Positions 48,801 to 62,499 of a DNA stretch of 64,000 nucleotides are shown piece by piece (position 1 is the stretch's first letter; each line of letters opens with the position of its first letter). The notes under the pieces were generated by a model. That model saw only the letters and a program-made list of their open reading frames with translations, was not told the origin of the DNA and did not search any database. The stretch is from Cardiocondyla obscurior (taxonomy: Eukaryota; Arthropoda; Insecta; Hymenoptera; Formicidae): positions 9,588,001 through 9,652,000 of the forward strand of contig NC_091864.1 in NCBI RefSeq assembly GCF_019399895.1, given 5' to 3'. The translations under genes were made by a program, and so were the position numbers.

Positions 48801-51800
48801 CACGAGGGCCGAACAAATGGTGTGGACGGATGCGGCTAGATATCGCATTGACATGATAAAATTCATTCGGGCCGATTCATCAACCATTCGCGCCATTGCC
48901 GCCGGTGGTAATAAACGCGAGGTGTCTTTCGGGTAAAATATTCCTAATTCCTTTCTCGAAAAGTACGGTGAAACGAGGAAGGCGTTAAATCGACGAGGGA
49001 AGCGACTTAATCGCGGGATTCGGAAATCCGATTCAATTATCGTTTGGCGACTGAATATCCGCGGCTATTTCTGCGAGGATCGTTCCCTCTCTCTCTTTCT
49101 CTGGGCAAATTAAAATTCAATTATACGTAGATCTGCCGGTTTCGTTCATCTGCTTGCCTGAAAAATTACTTTGGATCAGAAGATTATTAAAATCTATACA
49201 AAACTTAAGATCAAGACTATTCTCGTTCCATTTTTATGACTTTTTGTACGTTTAAAGTTTAATTTCAGACATTTTATTTATCATTTCTATCAATTTCAAG
49301 AACATGTAATTTTAAATTATAAATTGATAGTAGTATGTATTGTCATTGTGTTCGATTAAAAAGATCAATAAGAAAATTGAGTAATTAAAAATGTTAAATA
49401 TATTTTTTTTAAAGCATAAACTATAATACGTATCATAAAAAAAAAGAAATATTCCGTTCGGTTAAAACACAGCGCAGCGTTCGATATTTTCAATTTTGCA
49501 AGTATACATTGGCAGATGAGCAACTTGATATTTATCAGATTTATCTCATTGCTCGTCAAAAAACAATTGTAATCGAAAAACAGCGATGCTATTAAATCGT
49601 TTGTCGATATTTTCATTTTAGTATTTCGTTTATTATTCATCGTATAAGTAGATACAGCGAGACCGCGATCTAAATGATATACAAGCCCATAAAATAGTTA
49701 CGAGAATTATTTTCAAGTTTATTCCGCGTCTAAATGCACTTGCGGATCGGCGTTACGGGATTAATGTCGAGTAATCGTGTTTAACAGGCGGGAACACGGA
49801 GCACTGTCGAATTAGCGTCTTGGTTTGAAGCGTTCCTATGGGAATACCGTTTTCAATCATGCACCCACACGCGTAGTCCCTAGCTACAGATATCTGCCAA
49901 TTAACACACAAACGTCCCCCGTTGTCATCAAGCATGTACTCTGCGATTATCTATTGTTACAAACATTAGTCCCTTTGGCCGTCTACTACTATCATTGCTA
50001 ACCATATTGCTGACCGTATGACAGCTTCGATCACTTACCCCATCAACTTTTTCCCGGCAAATATTAAAAACACCTGACGCGAGCAACTTTTACTTTTTGT
50101 ATTTATTTTTTATTTTTTTTACGTAGCACGCTTTTCTCGTTTAGCTATCATAAATTAAAAAATGATTACGAATAACGTTCTTCGATATTTTTGGCATTTC
50201 TTCCTGGACCGCGAAAGAAGTAGAACGGGAAGAGACTTCCTGGCGACGGGGGCGGGATACGACGTACTCGCGAGAACACCAGTGTCTGTCGATTGTGACG
50301 AATGAGCACGATTCGGGCTGTCAGTACCCGTTGGTTTTCCGCGATTTATTCCGGAAGATCGGCCCCGGGAAATCTCCGCGTCGTTAAATGCGCTTGAGAC
50401 AAATTATCGCCCTTGCGCATAGAGATGCACGGCGCCTTCCTTGAGCTCGCACTTTGGCTCCTCAGTTACTCGCGAGTCAGTGTGGATCGATATTGAAACA
50501 TATTGAGAGCGTATTTGCTCCATTTTGAACGAGACGCAAATGGGGCATCGTAATAGCAACTTACGTAAAAGACGAAAAGAAAAAAAAAACTACTTAGAAC
50601 AAGATTTACTTTATTGTTACATTTTTTTTAAGTACGTCATGCCCGTAAATAACGTAATTAAAGACGTCTTTCTGATTAATTCTCTTGCTGCGTAGGCATT
50701 TGTGCGAAATTGTTAAGTTATGGAATGTATCAAAAATTCATGTACAGATTGACATTATTATCGCGCCGAAAAGTGACGAATAATCCCATAGCGCATATAA
50801 AGTACCGTGCAGTCTCTTCATTTGCAGGGCTGCAAGAGCGATAAAATTCCCATTATCCTTAATAATTGGGCTGTCAGAGCGTCGCACTGTCAACAACTGA
50901 ATTTGTTTCTCGGCGAGACGCGATACACGGTGGTATATACATATAAAGTTGATTTGCAATTTAGTAACGCCGCTTTGTGTTCGTTCGGCTCCGGTTGGAG
51001 TTTGCGTGGTCATTTATTAACTTTTTTTTTTATCTTCCACGCCCCACTTAATTTCTCTGTCAGCGGCAGAATGAATAAAGGCGGTATATACGAGGCAAGG
51101 CGAGGACCGAACCTGACCCCAGCATTTTTAAGTACTTGCTAATGAACCAGCGTCGTTAAAAAATTTATTTTTCCCCCGCCCGTGAGAGCACTATTCGTAT
51201 TGCAATCGATACGGTTCGGTAACGATATGCGTTTCCAAGACTCATTTGAGAAATGTATTAATATTTTCTCATTAAAATATTGACTTATTAAATTAAAAAA
51301 AAAAAAAATTTAATATTGTCGTTCACTTGTTAAAATGGTTGCTCATTAAAAAATAAAATAAAATAAAACATTGTTGTTTTCCGTCAAAATAGTTGCATAA
51401 AAATAAATAAATAAATAAAATACAATAATATTGTTTTAACGCATTTTCCATTGTGAGTTTCATCAGTTACAAAATACCGTTGAAACGCCGGATTAAATTC
51501 TCCCTGTAGTTTATTCGACATTAATCCGACCGCCAATTAGCACAAGTCTTGAAATAACAGCATGTAACATTTTTCATGCAACTTGTTACGGGAAAATTCG
51601 AATATGACGTCGAATGAGAAGCTCGATGAGTTATTAGAGCGCACAGACAGGTATGCAAGTCGTGAAGGGAAGGGGGAAGTCGCAAAATTAATTATACGAC
51701 AGTATGAAGCTATATCTTTGCAATCGTACCCAAATAACGGGAATTCCTGGGATGTTTCGGAAGCGGAGGATACGGCGGGATCGAATGATAGAGAGCGGAA

Positions 51801-54800
51801 ATACATAGCACGCAACGACGCAGGTGCATCACGAGCGGCATAATGTACTGCGTAGCTGACTTCCGTTTTGTTTTATGCACTCAGAAATATATTCTCCGAA
51901 CACATATAGTATATCAGTTACCTATGTAACTCGGTTATATATGTATGCGATAATACGATGAATATGAAGCTCGCGAGTATACATGTCGCTCGAAAATGTC
52001 CCATTTTTTGACGGTTTGCCAGCCATTCGTCATCGCTTTATACTACTCTACAAAAAAATAAAAAATAAATAAATAAATACTAAAAATAATGAAATAAAAA
52101 ATATGCAAGTTTGCTGTTCTTTAAATATATTAGAAAAAATTGATCGGGTCGTAAAATTCATGAACGATATTATATTTCACAGCACGATTTCCGAGAGCAG
52201 CTGCGCGTTATGTTTTGTGTTGCGGCAACTGATAGAAATCGTGATCCCCATTGTGTATAATATGTTTTCCGCGTGCCGAAAAAGTGTGCGAGACACAAGT
52301 GGCATGGAAGCGGTAAGGAATCTCGCAGTATATCGATGGAAGTAGATAGATGCGCGTTTTGCCAGACGGAGCGTCCTCCGCCTCGCTGAGACGAGTACTA
52401 TATTCGCCGTGGTGGATCAACTTCCGGCTTTCAATAAACTTGTGCTCCACGACCCATTCAAAGCAAACCATGTATGAGAGTACACCATTTCCCCGGCATT
52501 CTATTTTCGAGTTTACCAAGGTACACAGCCGCCGACTGCCGAGATATGTCGGCGGGAAAATTAAAAGCCACGTCTTGCGTCACTTAAAAAGTACTTTGAA
52601 ATAATGATGCCCTCGCGGTGTGCGCATAACTAAGTAGATTAGTCAAGAGCACCAGCCTACTTCGAGACATTGCGGGACCGCATTTTTCATCCGGAAGAGA
52701 CGGGAACAAATTACCGCTCGGCGCAAACAAATATTAAACGAAATTAGCGAGATATATTACGGGAGTCGGCATTGTACAAACACGGGTATTTATCACTGAT
52801 AAAACGGTAGAATAAAATTCTTCCAGCTGGTTCACACGTATCGCGAGATAACCCGCGACAGTGAATAAATCCTTTGAGTCAATAAAACAAATTTTTTTTT
52901 ATTGCGATGTAAAGTCATATTAATAAGCGCGTGCCTTAAAAAATAGTTTAATATAAGGTTAAATTATTGCTGAATAGTTTGTGGATTAAAATACCGTTTA
53001 TATTGGAGGAAATAAACAGTGGAACGATGAAGAATTTCTCCCGGCAGCGCCGATAACGAGACTTCTCTTTTCAAAATATTGCGTATTTCACGGCGGAGGA
53101 ATGTAGTGATAGTACCGGCGGTAATGCCTTCTTGGCGATTTAAATACCGCGGTAGCTACTACTGTCGAGCAAAAAATGTTAAATACTACGTCATTGAGTA
53201 AAACTGTTAGAATTTATACTGTTTTTAAATTTTTATAGGATAAACCGTGAAACCACATATACAGTAGTTTTTAAAAAAAAAACTTTAAGTGTTTTTATTT
53301 TTTTTAGAGTTTTTTTTGTTAATTATTGAGCAACTGTTTGAAATAACAAAATTGTTGAGGTAACGGCGTTTTAAAAAAACTTTGAGAAAAGATTAAAAGT
53401 TAACATAAAATAATAAGAAAAGTACAAAAGGAAATACAGTTAACATTAGACACACAAGAAAGGTAAATAATCCGACTTGTTAAGTATGAATTCATTAAAT
53501 TAATGCTTTTATGGCATTACAGTTGAAAGTTAATTAGCACACTCGATGTCGGATGACAGTATTGCGAAGTGGTGTGTGCGTCAACGAATTCGAAACATAA
53601 ATATAGAGTTACGAAGTGACGTAAATATAGAGTCATAGAGATAGGGCGACGAGCGCGCGTCTATCTCACGATGGTTACCAAAACTGCAAACTGCATAGTA
53701 ACTCGAAATTACAATCAATTCACTCTAATAATGTCCCAGTGATACGCGTAATTAGAACCTGGAAATAATGTAAAATGCATTACCAATTCAATAAACGAAC
53801 TTGCCGCTATGTAGCAGAGCGAATAACATTTCCCTTTCGAGATACGTGGAGTTGGATCCATGTCCGATATTAATTAGTTGAACGATACAGAGGCCGGATT
53901 GTACACGAGGAAAAAATTTAATCGAGTAAACTTGGAGATATAATTTTACAAATCGCGAGTTTATTTGTCCGGCGGTAATTAATATTCGTCGAGAGAGGGT
54001 TGCATTTTTCAATTTTTTATTTTAAATTATTATGTCAAAGAATATCAAATATAATATGAACGTTTTAGTTCACATCCTTCAGCGAGTAATATATTATTAC
54101 ATTAATTTTCTACGAATTAATATACAGAGCAAAGTTAATTAAACGTGATCTTAATTTGAAAATTGCCAATGTATTAACTTGTAAGATTAATTATGATGTA
54201 ACGCGATCGAATACGTAATCGTAATGAAATAACAATCTGTTATTCCACATGTATTGTTAATTTCGCTCTGTCGCGTATACGTTAAAATCAATACGTTCGA
54301 AATTGTCCACTACGAATTGCGTATCTCATTTCTTTCTCCGATTGCCGGATGTGCGCGCCGCTCAAGTTCCGTCGCCATCGGTTTTGCTCGTGACCTTAAC
54401 GACTTAACCAATTAAACGAAACTTTGTCCATGTATTTGCCGTGAAAACAAAACTTTTTTTTATTCCCGCCGACGGTGAGGAACTTCCTCGCTGTAGGTTT
54501 TTTTGCCGCGAGACTTAGCGAAACAATCTTACGGTGTACGAAATTGCGAGCGCAGACGAGTTGCTGTGCAAGTATTTAAGTTACGGGGGAAGGAGAGAGG
54601 CTCGACGTCACCTGAAAATTTCGTTCTCAAACGTTGTCACTCGTGCATTTTAAAATCGTGATAATTTCCGCCGCGTGTTTCACTGCACGAGGATTCGCGA
54701 AGACGTAAGAAACTGCAGCGCGAGTCGGTCTTAGATCTCTCGCGAAAGATACGAAGTTTGATTCAATATTTGATCCGTCTCCTTATAAACAATTATACGT

Positions 54801-57800
54801 GGATGTTGGCGGAAACATTGAATAGCGCCGACATTTCTGAATTTAAAAAGTTAAATATCTTTATAATTCGCACCGCTGCTCGACGGTAGATTTTATAATA
54901 GTAGCTCAATATTGTTCTTTTTACAACTCGATTTTTTAGCTTGCGCGAAGCGGAAGAACTATGTGATTGGCATAAATATTATTGATAACATTTTGAAAAA
55001 AAAATCTCATAAAAAAAAATCGTACTCATACAATATATTAGTTTTGTGATTGATTGATCTCTTGCTAAGATATACGCTTAACATAATGCTATTAAATATT
55101 GCGATATTAATGTTATTGTGCAAAATGACGAACTCTATTTCATTAATTAATTTCTGCTGCTTATTGGACTCTTTTCACTTCATTCGTTTATCCTCTTGTA
55201 TGAAAGTCCTGATTAACCTCGTTCTATTATTTTATAATCCATATATTTCCAGTTGCGTAATTTTATTCGCGCCGCAATGTTTTACGCAGAATTTGTTTAA
55301 CTATAGAATTAAAACAATAGGTTTTCGCGAAACGTGTGTAGTCTTACAGAAATAAATATAAAGCAAATATGGACGTAGGTATATTGGGATGGATATTATA
55401 TTTTGTAAGGTAATTTAATATGAATTAACAAATTAATTATATAAATAAAGTACGTGGCATATATTTATGTTTAATATTATATAAAAAGCCGCGTCACACA
55501 TTGCGTTAAATTTCAATGCTATTATTCGACTGATATAAGCGACAAAGGGGCGAAAAAATAAATCACCCGTCGGCGAATGCACGAATAATCCAAATTTATG
55601 CGTGGAATAGTGCAAACGACAAGACAATTCTTTAAATCATTTCTCCGCGTAACATACGGCCGCGTGCATATCCCGCGATAAATCTAAAAACAATTCTCCC
55701 AGATTTTGTTTAATATTCAACACCGTGCGAGATCTGTCACTTGCTGACTTCGGTTCCATGGATGTACCCGATCGCGCGAAATAGACGAGCGCCGCGAAAT
55801 TATGTAAATAATAACAAGGGCGGAATGAATAATGACGGTGGTACGAAGAACGAGCGCGCAATGGGTACAACACGGTTAGAAGATGCGAAAGTTATGAGAG
55901 CTCGTCCTTATTGTCACTTGGGTTCATGCGAGACTAATGGATGCTTTCTCGTATTCGCTTGATGGCGAACAATTATGTAAAAGGGGCTGAAGTGAAAGAA
56001 TAGGAAGTGAAGCTCGACTTTCTATTTAGAAAAGAGATGTAGAGATTTCGTTGTTATCCGATTGTCGCCGTTTTTCCGCGACACCGATTGACTCTCTCGT
56101 TTGACTCACTTTGTGCCGCGAGAGTGAATGCCAGCTTAGTTTTTCTTACTTTGTAAATTTTAATTACTATTATTTTTCCACGTGTAATAGACTGTTTGTA
56201 TATTAAATATTGATTTGAAATAATGGCCTACTTTGGTCCGAGCTAAGTCTCGCGAAACGCGTACTTCGTAGTATCTATTAGTAATAAAAAATAGCGATAA
56301 GGAAAATTTAAGGGAAAATGTAAGCATCTGTTAGAATTCGACGGTAAGATCCCTGTGTTTATGCCTGTCGATTCTAAACAGTCCACTATCGGGTTAAATT
56401 AAGCGGTAAATACAAATTCCATAAATTGCTATTATTCCGGTTTAATGATGTCGTTGCGCGAGATAGACTCTGCTTAGTCAGGATCATCGTGATTGTACGT
56501 TACACCGATGCAGTGGTAATTCCACTTTAGCACGCGCTTTTACATTAGAGCCAGCTCAGTTGTTGAAACTCCTGCGTGGAGTAAACCACATTAGCACAGA
56601 ACGAAAGATCGTAGTTGGTATCAGTTATAGTTGAGAACAAAGTCCGCTTTAATGGTTTCCGGAACATCCAAATAAGCTTTTATAACTCGCGCGGACGATA
56701 CTTTGAGTGTCGTTCAAGTCAGGATATTTGCAGCCTAGTAATTACGATTTAATTAAGAAAAGAAAAAAAATTTAATGTTATAAGTATTTAAAATTATAAA
56801 TAAGATTTTTTTTTTAATAACGAAATAATTTATGATTTATTTATGAACGCGAAAATAGCACGTGATTTATAAATATGAAAATGACATTTACATTGACTCA
56901 CTTTAACGTGGTTAATAGATGATATTTAGAAAGCTTTACTGATCCCCAAGATTAAATTTTGCGACAGTATCTTTCGTAGTGAATAATTGAAGAGCTTTAA
57001 AGTTATTAGCCTATAAAGGACTAACGGCGAATAGTGCACTCAGAAACCAATTCAAGACAGCACAATGCTTTGTGAAAGCTTTCGTGGACATATTAATGAG
57101 GAATATAAACTTCCATGTACATTAAAGAATTAGTATTATTTTAATCCTTTTTTAATGAAATTCATTAAGGGATAAAATATATTATTTTTATTATTAGAAT
57201 TATTATTATGTAAGTTATCACAGACATAACAATATTAAATATTAATGACTGATATTGATAATTATATGTAATGCCAAATTATTATATTAAATGGATAATG
57301 ACTAACTAACAATAATAAGCATTAATTATATGTAGTAATTAACATCAATTGCATTCATAACAATTATAGAGATCATTTTTTCTCTTTTGAAATAAGTACA
57401 TTAAAGCTTTAGTGCTTAATTAATGAATAGTATACACAATAAAAAAAAAAGTAATAAATATTTTATTGTAAATAAATTTTAATCAAAAGTCAAGAAAAAT
57501 TTTAATCTCATAATCGAATTCTGTACAAGAATTTTTTAGCTGTGTAAAATTTTATTTTGGTAGCTCTTTGTGTAACAAAATCAAGTTAACATTCGCAACG
57601 GGTAAAAAAGTCCAATTTAACTTTCTTCCCTTCAGTGGTTCTATCACAGATACGTCTTGCACATCCGCATGACGGGGAGGTTTTCCAACATTAGGGGCGC
57701 GGCATTGATAACCAACGGAGATATCCTTCGATAAGAATGCATTAAACTCACGAGAAATCTCGCGATGCAGCAGTCATAGTTGATTTCTCGGATTCCCTTA

Positions 57801-60800
57801 TATAAATGTAAGCGGATGCTACGTCGGGCGGAACATTTAAGATTGGAGATTTAATTAAATGAACAGGAATACGCGCAGCCGGCTAGATCGCAGCGGTAGC
57901 TCAAAATGCGAAGTTTCTCGATGCGAGTTATCAACAATTTTAATTTGGCGCATCGAATATTTTCATGATAGTTTCAGACACTTTCGGGTAAAACAGTATT
58001 CGCGGAAATAAAATGTATAATTTTGATTGAAACAATTACAAGTCAAATTGCAACGATGTTAGACTACGAAATCCTCTACTCGTGTAATTTGTAAGAATTT
58101 GATTTGTAAGACGACAGAAGTGAGGCACTATCGGCATACAATTCCGTTTCAATAACAAGAGCTTAATACTCTCTATCTTTCAGTCGCAATAATAAAAAAA
58201 ATTATTCTTTCTGATTGCGGTTCTTTTATATGTATAAAACCCATAAAAGTCGCTTTACAATATCTATTATTGTAACAAAAGTGGAGTTAAATAAAAAAAA
58301 TAGTTATTCCAAAAATGTACATAGAAAATATATAGAAAATAGAACGGTGCAAAAAGTAATAATGATTGAACGAGAAAGGAATCGCCGGTTTGATGTGTTC
58401 AAACACGTTTGATGCATCTAGAAATTGTTTGGCGGGGAAAAAAAAAAAAAGCAAAAAAAAAAAACCTCCAGTAGAGAAAACAAATTGAAGGTTGCGCGAT
58501 TTTTGAAAGAATTTGCCGACGCTGATTACCACTGTGGCGCACGTGTTAATAACTGCTCGCTGCCGTTAGCGCGGATTGTCTGCATTGCGGAAAAATTGAA
58601 ATGCGCTCGCTCATATTATCTTATAGATTCATCGGAACGATTGAGCAAGCACGGTCGCGTCTGTGCGTTGGGAGCGGATTATTCTCGAGCCATTTGTTAA
58701 ACGGCCGTTTGACAAAAATCAGAACGGTGTATGCACAAAAAGTACCCGGATGCCACTGTGATACCGCATGTGTGCGGAGTCGTGGAAGAGGAAGATTGTC
58801 GCAGTAATGAAAAGCGACTTCATACCACTATCATTGATATTTAACGATCTAAATTCAGGACCGTGTAAATGGCGAGGCGTTTTCGCGCGGTCAAACGGGC
58901 TTCCAATATCCTCCCGTAGTATTATAGTGACCTATACGCGCAAGCCGTCGTACATAAATTTTTATTAAACACGCTTCGCGTATTAATACCGTTAAAAATA
59001 TATATCCAAAGATATATTACGTGTTAGACGTGTTGCGCATTGTTTTTAAATTGATTAATCAAGAGACAAAATAAGCGCTAAAAATGTTTAATTATTGAAA
59101 ACATTTTCTGCATGAAAATGTCAATAAAATAATAAAAAGATATTTTTTAGTGTGCTTTTTATTTCTTTTTAAGCAAGTGAGAAATCTTTTTATAAAGTAT
59201 TATAGCGCAACTATAGCGAAACTATAAGACAAAGGGAAGCTTCTTAAACTTATAGCTTTCAAAAAAGTGGATTATGGATAATCTTTATTATACTTTCACG
59301 TAAAAGTTTTTCAAGTCCGCGCTGTGATGTAATAATGGTAGGTAGGACTGTCTTACAAAATTATATAATAAACGGAGTTTTAAACACTCATAAAAAAAAA
59401 GAAAATACTAAAAATGAATATTGCAGTTGTCACTTTTTCTCGCTTTTATAATCAAACTTTGCAACAGATGCGCCTCCAAGGGGATATAAAAAGTGTCATT
59501 AAATACATAAAAATACCTTAACGATACTATTCTGCGCGAAATAACTTTAGTAAATACGCACATGCGTAAAATTGTAATACGCGCAAACGATAAAATTAGT
59601 ACATTCCCCTCAAAAATATTAAAAACATGCACGATGTCATTACGCCATTACGTTGATTTGTTAAATGTTTATCAATTTTATTTTCTATCGCGCGTCGATT
59701 TCCACTCGAAGTGACAAAATGAGCACGTGAAATCATGCATCCACTATTAATTAATTCACAATTAAACTTACGTAGCATAGCATCACGCTGATCAGTTGAA
59801 ATTTAAAAGTTTTTCAACGCAATCTCAAAGAATTATACGCTCACTTATTTCTCTGTTTGAATTTTATAACTTTCGCCGATTCTTTCGGATTTCGTAAAGC
59901 AAACTTCGCACATCGAAAGCCATTGGATTGCTGGTAATTAAACGAAAAAAGTTAATGTTTTTACAACCGAACTATTAGAGAAGAGCATCGAGACCGAACG
60001 TGCAGGCGGGTGGTTCGCCGAGTACTGGCGGTGCCGCGCACCTCCGAGTGCTCGGCTTCCCGCCAATCCCCTGCCACTCGATGCGACTTCACCCACCGCG
60101 AATGCATCCCTATCTTATGAGGAAAAAGGTAATTCACTGCAAAACGAGACACCGCATTATCACACGGAATGGTACCGCGGCATCCAATGAAGAAGAACGC
60201 TTGCATAATTCTGTCGTATATCCCGTTGAATCATATGAAAATGTCACGTAGCGTAAATGCGAACTCACATTTCAATCTTCGCGGCACTGTCAAAAAAAAA
60301 AAAAAAAGAAAATAATAATAATAAACTTGTTACAACAATTATTTCAAAAGGAATAAAATGTTGAATAATTTACGTGAATTACGCAAAATAAAATTTGGGT
60401 TATTTCAAGCTAGTTTTTATTTAGATGAGATAGATCCTTTTTTTTACAGCTCAATGATCTTTAGTATATCGTGATAAATAATAGTCACTTAAAATAATTT
60501 TTGCTCTTTTTATAAATATATTCAAAGGTATTAAATTAATACAAGGTAAATAAAGGGTGCACTTTTAATATGAGTCTGATATTAAAATAACATCGGACAG
60601 CAATTCTTTTCGAATAAAAGATGTTCTATATACACTTTTGACGTAATTCCGATACAATCAAAAGCGAATTTTTTTCTGTGAAACGGTCTTCTGTCTTTTT
60701 GCGTGATGAAAGTTCCTTCCGTCTAAAGTAAACTTCATTTCGAACGGTATTTTGTCGTTTTATTATTTTACTTATCCGCGTCACTTATTTCTTCCAATTC

Positions 60801-61250
60801 GTTACTCAAAACTGATTACTTTCATTCGATTACCTATTGCCTTGCATACCAGATGTCTTTGCAAAGCATTAAACTGCACGGCGCCAGCCGCCGCTTGTCG
60901 CGTGCATTTTAAATGCTGACACAAAAGGTTCTTTTCACAAAACTCAAGTGTCGGCGGCTTTCGAAACTTACGACGTGTGGCACGTTAAATGGGAAAACGG
61001 AGTAATGAATCTTCCCGGGACTTTTAAGTATGCCGAAGGAAAAAAAGATCGCATTTGGCAGCAATAAATGACAAGTGAAAAATTTCAATGTGAGAAGTTT
61101 GTTTAAAAGTATTTTTTAAACCTATACAGTTAATTATTATTGAATATTAGTAATGTAGAAATTGATACAAAATTTATGTTCTCTTTTTACAATAAAAACT
61201 GTAGATGAAATATTATAAAGCGCGCGGCTATTGTACGATTATTCGAAATA
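45814..61250. other. Intronic/intergenic AT-rich DNA upstream of the CASK L27-end exon
   Basis: Most likely part of a large CASK intron on the minus strand. I searched the frames for L27 and CaM-kinase motifs and found none. GC-rich patches near 48560-48960, 50200-50500, 52300-52600 and 60000-60200 contain no recognised exon. AT repeats such as AAATA arrays occur near 51350-51420. Confidence 0.45.
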
Positions 61251-61590
61251 ATATTCGAAATAATATTTAACAAAATATTCGGCGTGTGAATTCCTTTTCA
61301 ACGTATAAGGGGTAGCTACAAAAACAATCATTGACCTACACGGACGGGAGGGGTTGGGGACGCAGAAGCGGAACAGTAGGAGCGTAGCGCATACATTCTC
61401 CCACGCTCTTTCTTCCGACTGCCGAGCGCGCAGCACGTGGTGAAGAGACGATCGGTCCTTACCATTAGTTATACGCGGATTTAGTGATACGGACGGCATT
61501 CTAACGCGATTTGACCGTCTCGACAGATGTTCCGGACGTGGAGATGACTTAGTTAAACTGTTTAGAGTAAGTTTTATTCTGTACAATGCG

Positions 61591-61760
61591 ATGCGTAGCG
61601 TGCGAGTTAGATAAAAGTCACGGTGCGTAGCGTGCGAGGGAGGTAAAGGTCGCGGAGCGTAAAAGAAACAGAGAGATAGAAAGATAGCTGTGTAAGTATC
61701 TCGCGTGGTATTCACATGATCACCTCGAACGGTATTCACATAATCACCTTGAGCGGCACC
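61591..61760 (+). repeat. Short tandem repeats upstream of unit B
   Basis: Three diverged copies of a roughly 30-bp unit containing GCGTAGCGTGCGAG-like sequence occupy about 61591-61660. Two copies of a 27-29-bp unit (GGTATTCACATGATCACCTC type) lie at about 61706-61756. Confidence 0.7.
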
Positions 61761-61946
61761 CATCGCGGTACGAGATATTTACGTGACCGCTGATCAAGCG
61801 CGCAGTTAACGTAGGTTAGAGCTCGCAATTAGCCTAGGTTGAGACGGCCAGTTACCCTGCTAAGTCTATACGCGCCGAAAAGTAGCATTTACGGATCGTA
61901 AGCTGTTAGCTGACGCGACTAACTAACGCTTGTGTTTTTGTTTCAG

Positions 61947-62176
61947 ATAAGGATCGGAGGAGATACGAACGTGCCGTCGTCGTCGACATTTAATGAACAA
62001 ACCGCGGCTGGTTCGCCGGGCTTATTTCGCAAGTGTCGATTAAGGTCGCGCGAATATAATTTAACATCCGGGTGTGTCGCGAGTGTCTTGTTCCTTGAAG
62101 GAGAATTCGGCCCAACGTTCTGAGAGGAGGAGGAGGCCCAGGAAGGGCAACATGCAATCAGCGGAGCAACCCAATG
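61947..62176 (+). other. Exon-like unit B, related to unit A
   Basis: The acceptor is TGTTTTTGTTTCAG and the donor is CAATG before GTAAGC. The 3' end contains CTGAGAGGAGGAGGAGG, GAAGGGCAACATGCAATC and AGCGGAGCAAC, matching unit A. An ATG at 62151 opens MQSAEQPN up to the donor. A GTAAGT-like donor upstream near 61567 could pair with this acceptor. Confidence 0.5.
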
Positions 62177-62453
62177 GTAAGCATCAGTTTTTATTGTTTT
62201 ATTTTAATAAGATTTTCTCGCTAATTAATGGAAATGTTTTAACTTTTAGTAACAATCAGAAATAATAGTTTAATTATTAATAAAGAAATTCACTTTTAAT
62301 TCTAAAGAAATATAAATTTTTAATTGTTCGGGTAATAAATATCTTTGGTTTTGATTTTTGAACTAAAAAACTAATTAGAAGCGCATTTTTTTTTTCTCGA
62401 ATAGTAGACATTGAACATTTCTACAATTTAATTGTTTTATTTGTTTGTTACAG

Positions 62454-62484
62454 GATTGTAGCTGTAACTCCGCTGCATCAATCG
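62454..62484 (+). other. Candidate 31-nt exon following unit B
   Basis: A T-rich tract ending TTTGTTTGTTACAG precedes it and TCG before GTGAGT closes it. Joining unit B's ATG frame to this exon gives an immediate stop (G-GA TTG TAG), so the pair would be 5' UTR or non-coding unless another start is used. Confidence 0.4.
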
Positions 62485-62499
62485 GTGAGTCGAATAAAC

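Noticed and set aside
61239..61763. 174-codon minus-strand open frame
   Set aside because: It overlaps short tandem repeats and has no recognisable motif; the + strand shows splice-like signals instead.
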